Positions 13,932 through 15,601 of a DNA stretch of 15,601 bases are shown piece by piece; the first letter of the stretch is position 1, and every line of letters starts with the position of its first letter. The DNA is from Nitrospina sp. (GTDB lineage: Bacteria; Nitrospinota; Nitrospinia; Nitrospinales; VA-1). The notes beneath the pieces are model-generated. The model did not search any database. It saw only the letters and a program-made list of their open reading frames with translations, and was not told the DNA's origin. The stretch is taken from assembly GCA_018647025.1 (NCBI GenBank), contig JABGTQ010000103.1, forward strand, positions 1 to 15,601, in the 5' to 3' direction. A program made the translations under genes and the position numbers.

Positions 13932-15601
13932 ATGACTAATTTTAAAAATGAACTAGGCAAGCACGTTCTTATTCTTGATGGGGCCATGGGTACTATGGTC
14001 CAGAATCTGGAATTAAGCGATGCCGCATTTGGTGGTCCGGAATTCAAGATGTTGACCGACCTGTTAGTTTTTTCCCGCCCCGATGATCTGGAGGGCATTC
14101 ATCTTGAGTATCTGCAGGCAGGTGCCAATCTGATTGAGACCGATACCTTCGGTGCCTCGCCTTTACGATTAAAGGAATTTGATTTTTCTAAATTTGATCC
14201 GTCTGATTTAAAAGCCGTTCCTGAACAGCTTGATCTAAAAAACTGCTCGCTGGAAATGTTGACATTAAAGCTTAATATTGAAGGTTGTCGTATTGCTAAA
14301 AGAGCGATTGAGAAATATAGAGCTCAACCGGACTATGATGGAAGACCACTTTTTGTTGCAGGATCGATAGGTCCTTCTAACTACGTTATTTCAAGTACTG
14401 AAGCTAATTTAAATAAAGGGACTTTTCGTCAGGTTGTTGAAAATTTTTATCATCAAGTTTTAGGTTTGATTGAGGGTGGCGCAGATGTCCTTCTAATCGA
14501 AACTCAGCAAGATATTTTAGAAACTAAGGCGATTATTGAAGGGGCCAACAAAGCATTTGCCGAGAAAAAAATAAAACTTCCAATGATCGTTCAGGCAACA
14601 GTTGACGTATTTTCAAAGATGCAGATATTCAATACGGATATCCATGCTGCCTACACCGCTGTATCAAAAATGGGTATTGATGTTTTTGGTATCAATTGTA
14701 ATGTCGGCCCAGTAGAGATGGTGGCGACTGTCGAAAAATTAAGTGGTTTTTGTAAACATCCTATTTCAGTGGTACCTAATGCAGGTCAACCGATCTCAGA
14801 GGACGGTCAAACCTGTTATAAGCTTTCGCCTGAAGATATGGCGAATACCATGGAGCCTTTTGTTCGTGAGCATGGCGTTTCTATTGTAGGCGGTTGTTGT
14901 GGTACCACACCTGCTCACATCAAGGCATTGAGAGAAAAACTAAATGGGGCTGTCCCAGCACCAAGGCAGCCTGATAGAAAAATTTATGTTTCTGGTCCAC
15001 AGGAAGCAGTTCCTATCGATGCGTCAGAGGGGTTGTTGCGTATCGGTGAGCGTCTCAACGTTCGTGGTAGCCAACTTGTCCGGGATGCAGTGGAAACAGA
15101 GGGTGAGGAAATTTGCATGGAGGTTTTGGAGGAGGTGGTTAACGAGCAGGTTAAGGACTTGGGTATTGAAATCATAGATATATGCATGGACAGTAATATT
15201 GTAGAGACAGAAGAGGTGTTACCTGCAATTATCCATGGTCTTACCAGTGATTTTAAAGGGGTCATGTGCATTGATTCTTTTTCTGTGGAGGCATTAGAAA
15301 AATCGATAGAGACTTATCCTGGTCGACCCATTATCAACTCCATAAGCTTAGAAGAGTATAAGGATGGGGTAAGTAAACTCGATGCCGTACTTTCATCTAC
15401 CAGTAGTCATGGCCCAATTTATATAGCACTGGTCAATGGTCCGGAGGGTCCGGCACAAACCGCTGACGAAAAATATAATCTAGCAGCGGAGATTGTCAAA
15501 CAGGCGAATGAAAAATATGGAGTGGGAGCCGATCAAATTTTGATCGATGTAAACGCATACCCTATAGGAAGTGAGTCGGTTGAGGGGCTTAACTTTTGTA
15601 T
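13932..15601 (+). CDS. metH: Cobalamin-dependent methionine synthase-like protein, partial (3' end beyond window)
   Basis: An uninterrupted frame runs from the ATG at 13932 through 556 codons to the right edge. The N-terminal homocysteine S-methyltransferase domain starts ILDGAMGTM. It has the three zinc-binding cysteines, Cys256 in GINCNVGP and Cys322-Cys323 in GGCCGTTP, which activate homocysteine. A pterin-binding (methyltetrahydrofolate) domain follows: GERLNVRGS at about residue 372, CIDSF, and NSISLEE. The B12-binding and SAM-activation domains of MetH, if present, lie outside the window. Several motifs depart from classical MetH: ERLN for ERTN, CIDSF for MIDSS, an extra charged segment at about residues 80-110, and VNGPEGPAQT where the usual VVVMAFDE strand lies. 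It may be a divergent MetH or a related corrinoid methyltransferase fusion. A weak AGAG precedes the ATG. Confidence 0.85.
   Translation, partial: MTNFKNELGKHVLILDGAMGTMVQNLELSDAAFGGPEFKMLTDLLVFSRPDDLEGIHLEYLQAGANLIETDTFGASPLRLKEFDFSKFDPSDLKAVPEQLDLKNCSLEMLTLKLNIEGCRIAKRAIEKYRAQPDYDGRPLFVAGSIGPSNYVISSTEANLNKGTFRQVVENFYHQVLGLIEGGADVLLIETQQDILETKAIIEGANKAFAEKKIKLPMIVQATVDVFSKMQIFNTDIHAAYTAVSKMGIDVFGINCNVGPVEMVATVEKLSGFCKHPISVVPNAGQPISEDGQTCYKLSPEDMANTMEPFVREHGVSIVGGCCGTTPAHIKALREKLNGAVPAPRQPDRKIYVSGPQEAVPIDASEGLLRIGERLNVRGSQLVRDAVETEGEEICMEVLEEVVNEQVKDLGIEIIDICMDSNIVETEEVLPAIIHGLTSDFKGVMCIDSFSVEALEKSIETYPGRPIINSISLEEYKDGVSKLDAVLSSTSSHGPIYIALVNGPEGPAQTADEKYNLAAEIVKQANEKYGVGADQILIDVNAYPIGSESVEGLNFC

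Noticed and set aside
14944..15271. Open frames on both strands inside metH
   Set aside because: They are out of frame with the conserved pterin-binding domain coding sequence.

Overview
The window looks like chromosomal DNA from an AT-rich, Gram-negative, non-enteric bacterium. It carries a core ribosome, lipid and isoprenoid gene cluster, the non-mevalonate isoprenoid pathway, a short-type (197-residue) EF-Ts, a lipoprotein with a bacterial lipobox, and two large TMTC-like TPR membrane glycosyltransferases. This mix recalls deltaproteobacterial or Nitrospinota-grade marine bacteria. That placement is an impression from gene style only and was not tested.

Layout from left to right. Positions 1-1378 (minus) hold a TMTC-like membrane glycosyltransferase whose TPR end runs off the left edge. 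Positions 1527-7886 (minus) hold a compact housekeeping operon, transcribed as rpsB, tsf, pyrH, frr, uppS, cdsA, dxr, ispF. A good sigma70-type promoter (8039-8067) and a structured leader of about 140 nt precede rpsB. Positions 8085-8439 carry no convincing gene but include a stretch resembling a broken tRNA-Ser(GCU). rimO (8440-9789, minus) and a stand-alone ParB-N-domain protein (9937-10923, minus) follow. Divergent from the latter, with only 15 bp between start codons, is a formylglycine-generating-enzyme-fold lipoprotein (10939-11808, plus). It converges on a second, full-length TMTC-like TPR glycosyltransferase (11913-13769, minus). That gene contains a recent in-frame 102-bp tandem duplication of one TPR unit. 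The right edge is the 5' part of a metH-like methionine synthase (13932 to past the end, plus).

How the genes fit together. rpsB, tsf and frr serve translation (small subunit, elongation, ribosome recycling), and rimO modifies ribosomal protein S12. pyrH makes UDP for RNA and envelope sugars. dxr and ispF are two steps of the MEP pathway, whose products feed uppS, the undecaprenyl carrier lipid for peptidoglycan and glycans. cdsA makes CDP-diacylglycerol for phospholipids. The two flanking TMTC-like proteins probably use polyprenyl-phosphate sugars at the membrane, which would link them loosely to uppS; that link is inference.

I found no CRISPR array, insertion sequence, phage module or obvious defence system. 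The most unusual points are the two paralogous glycosyltransferases bracketing the block, the fresh TPR duplication, the tRNA-Ser-like remnant, the structured rpsB leader, the tightly divergent ParB-like/lipoprotein pair, and the atypical motifs of the metH-like protein.
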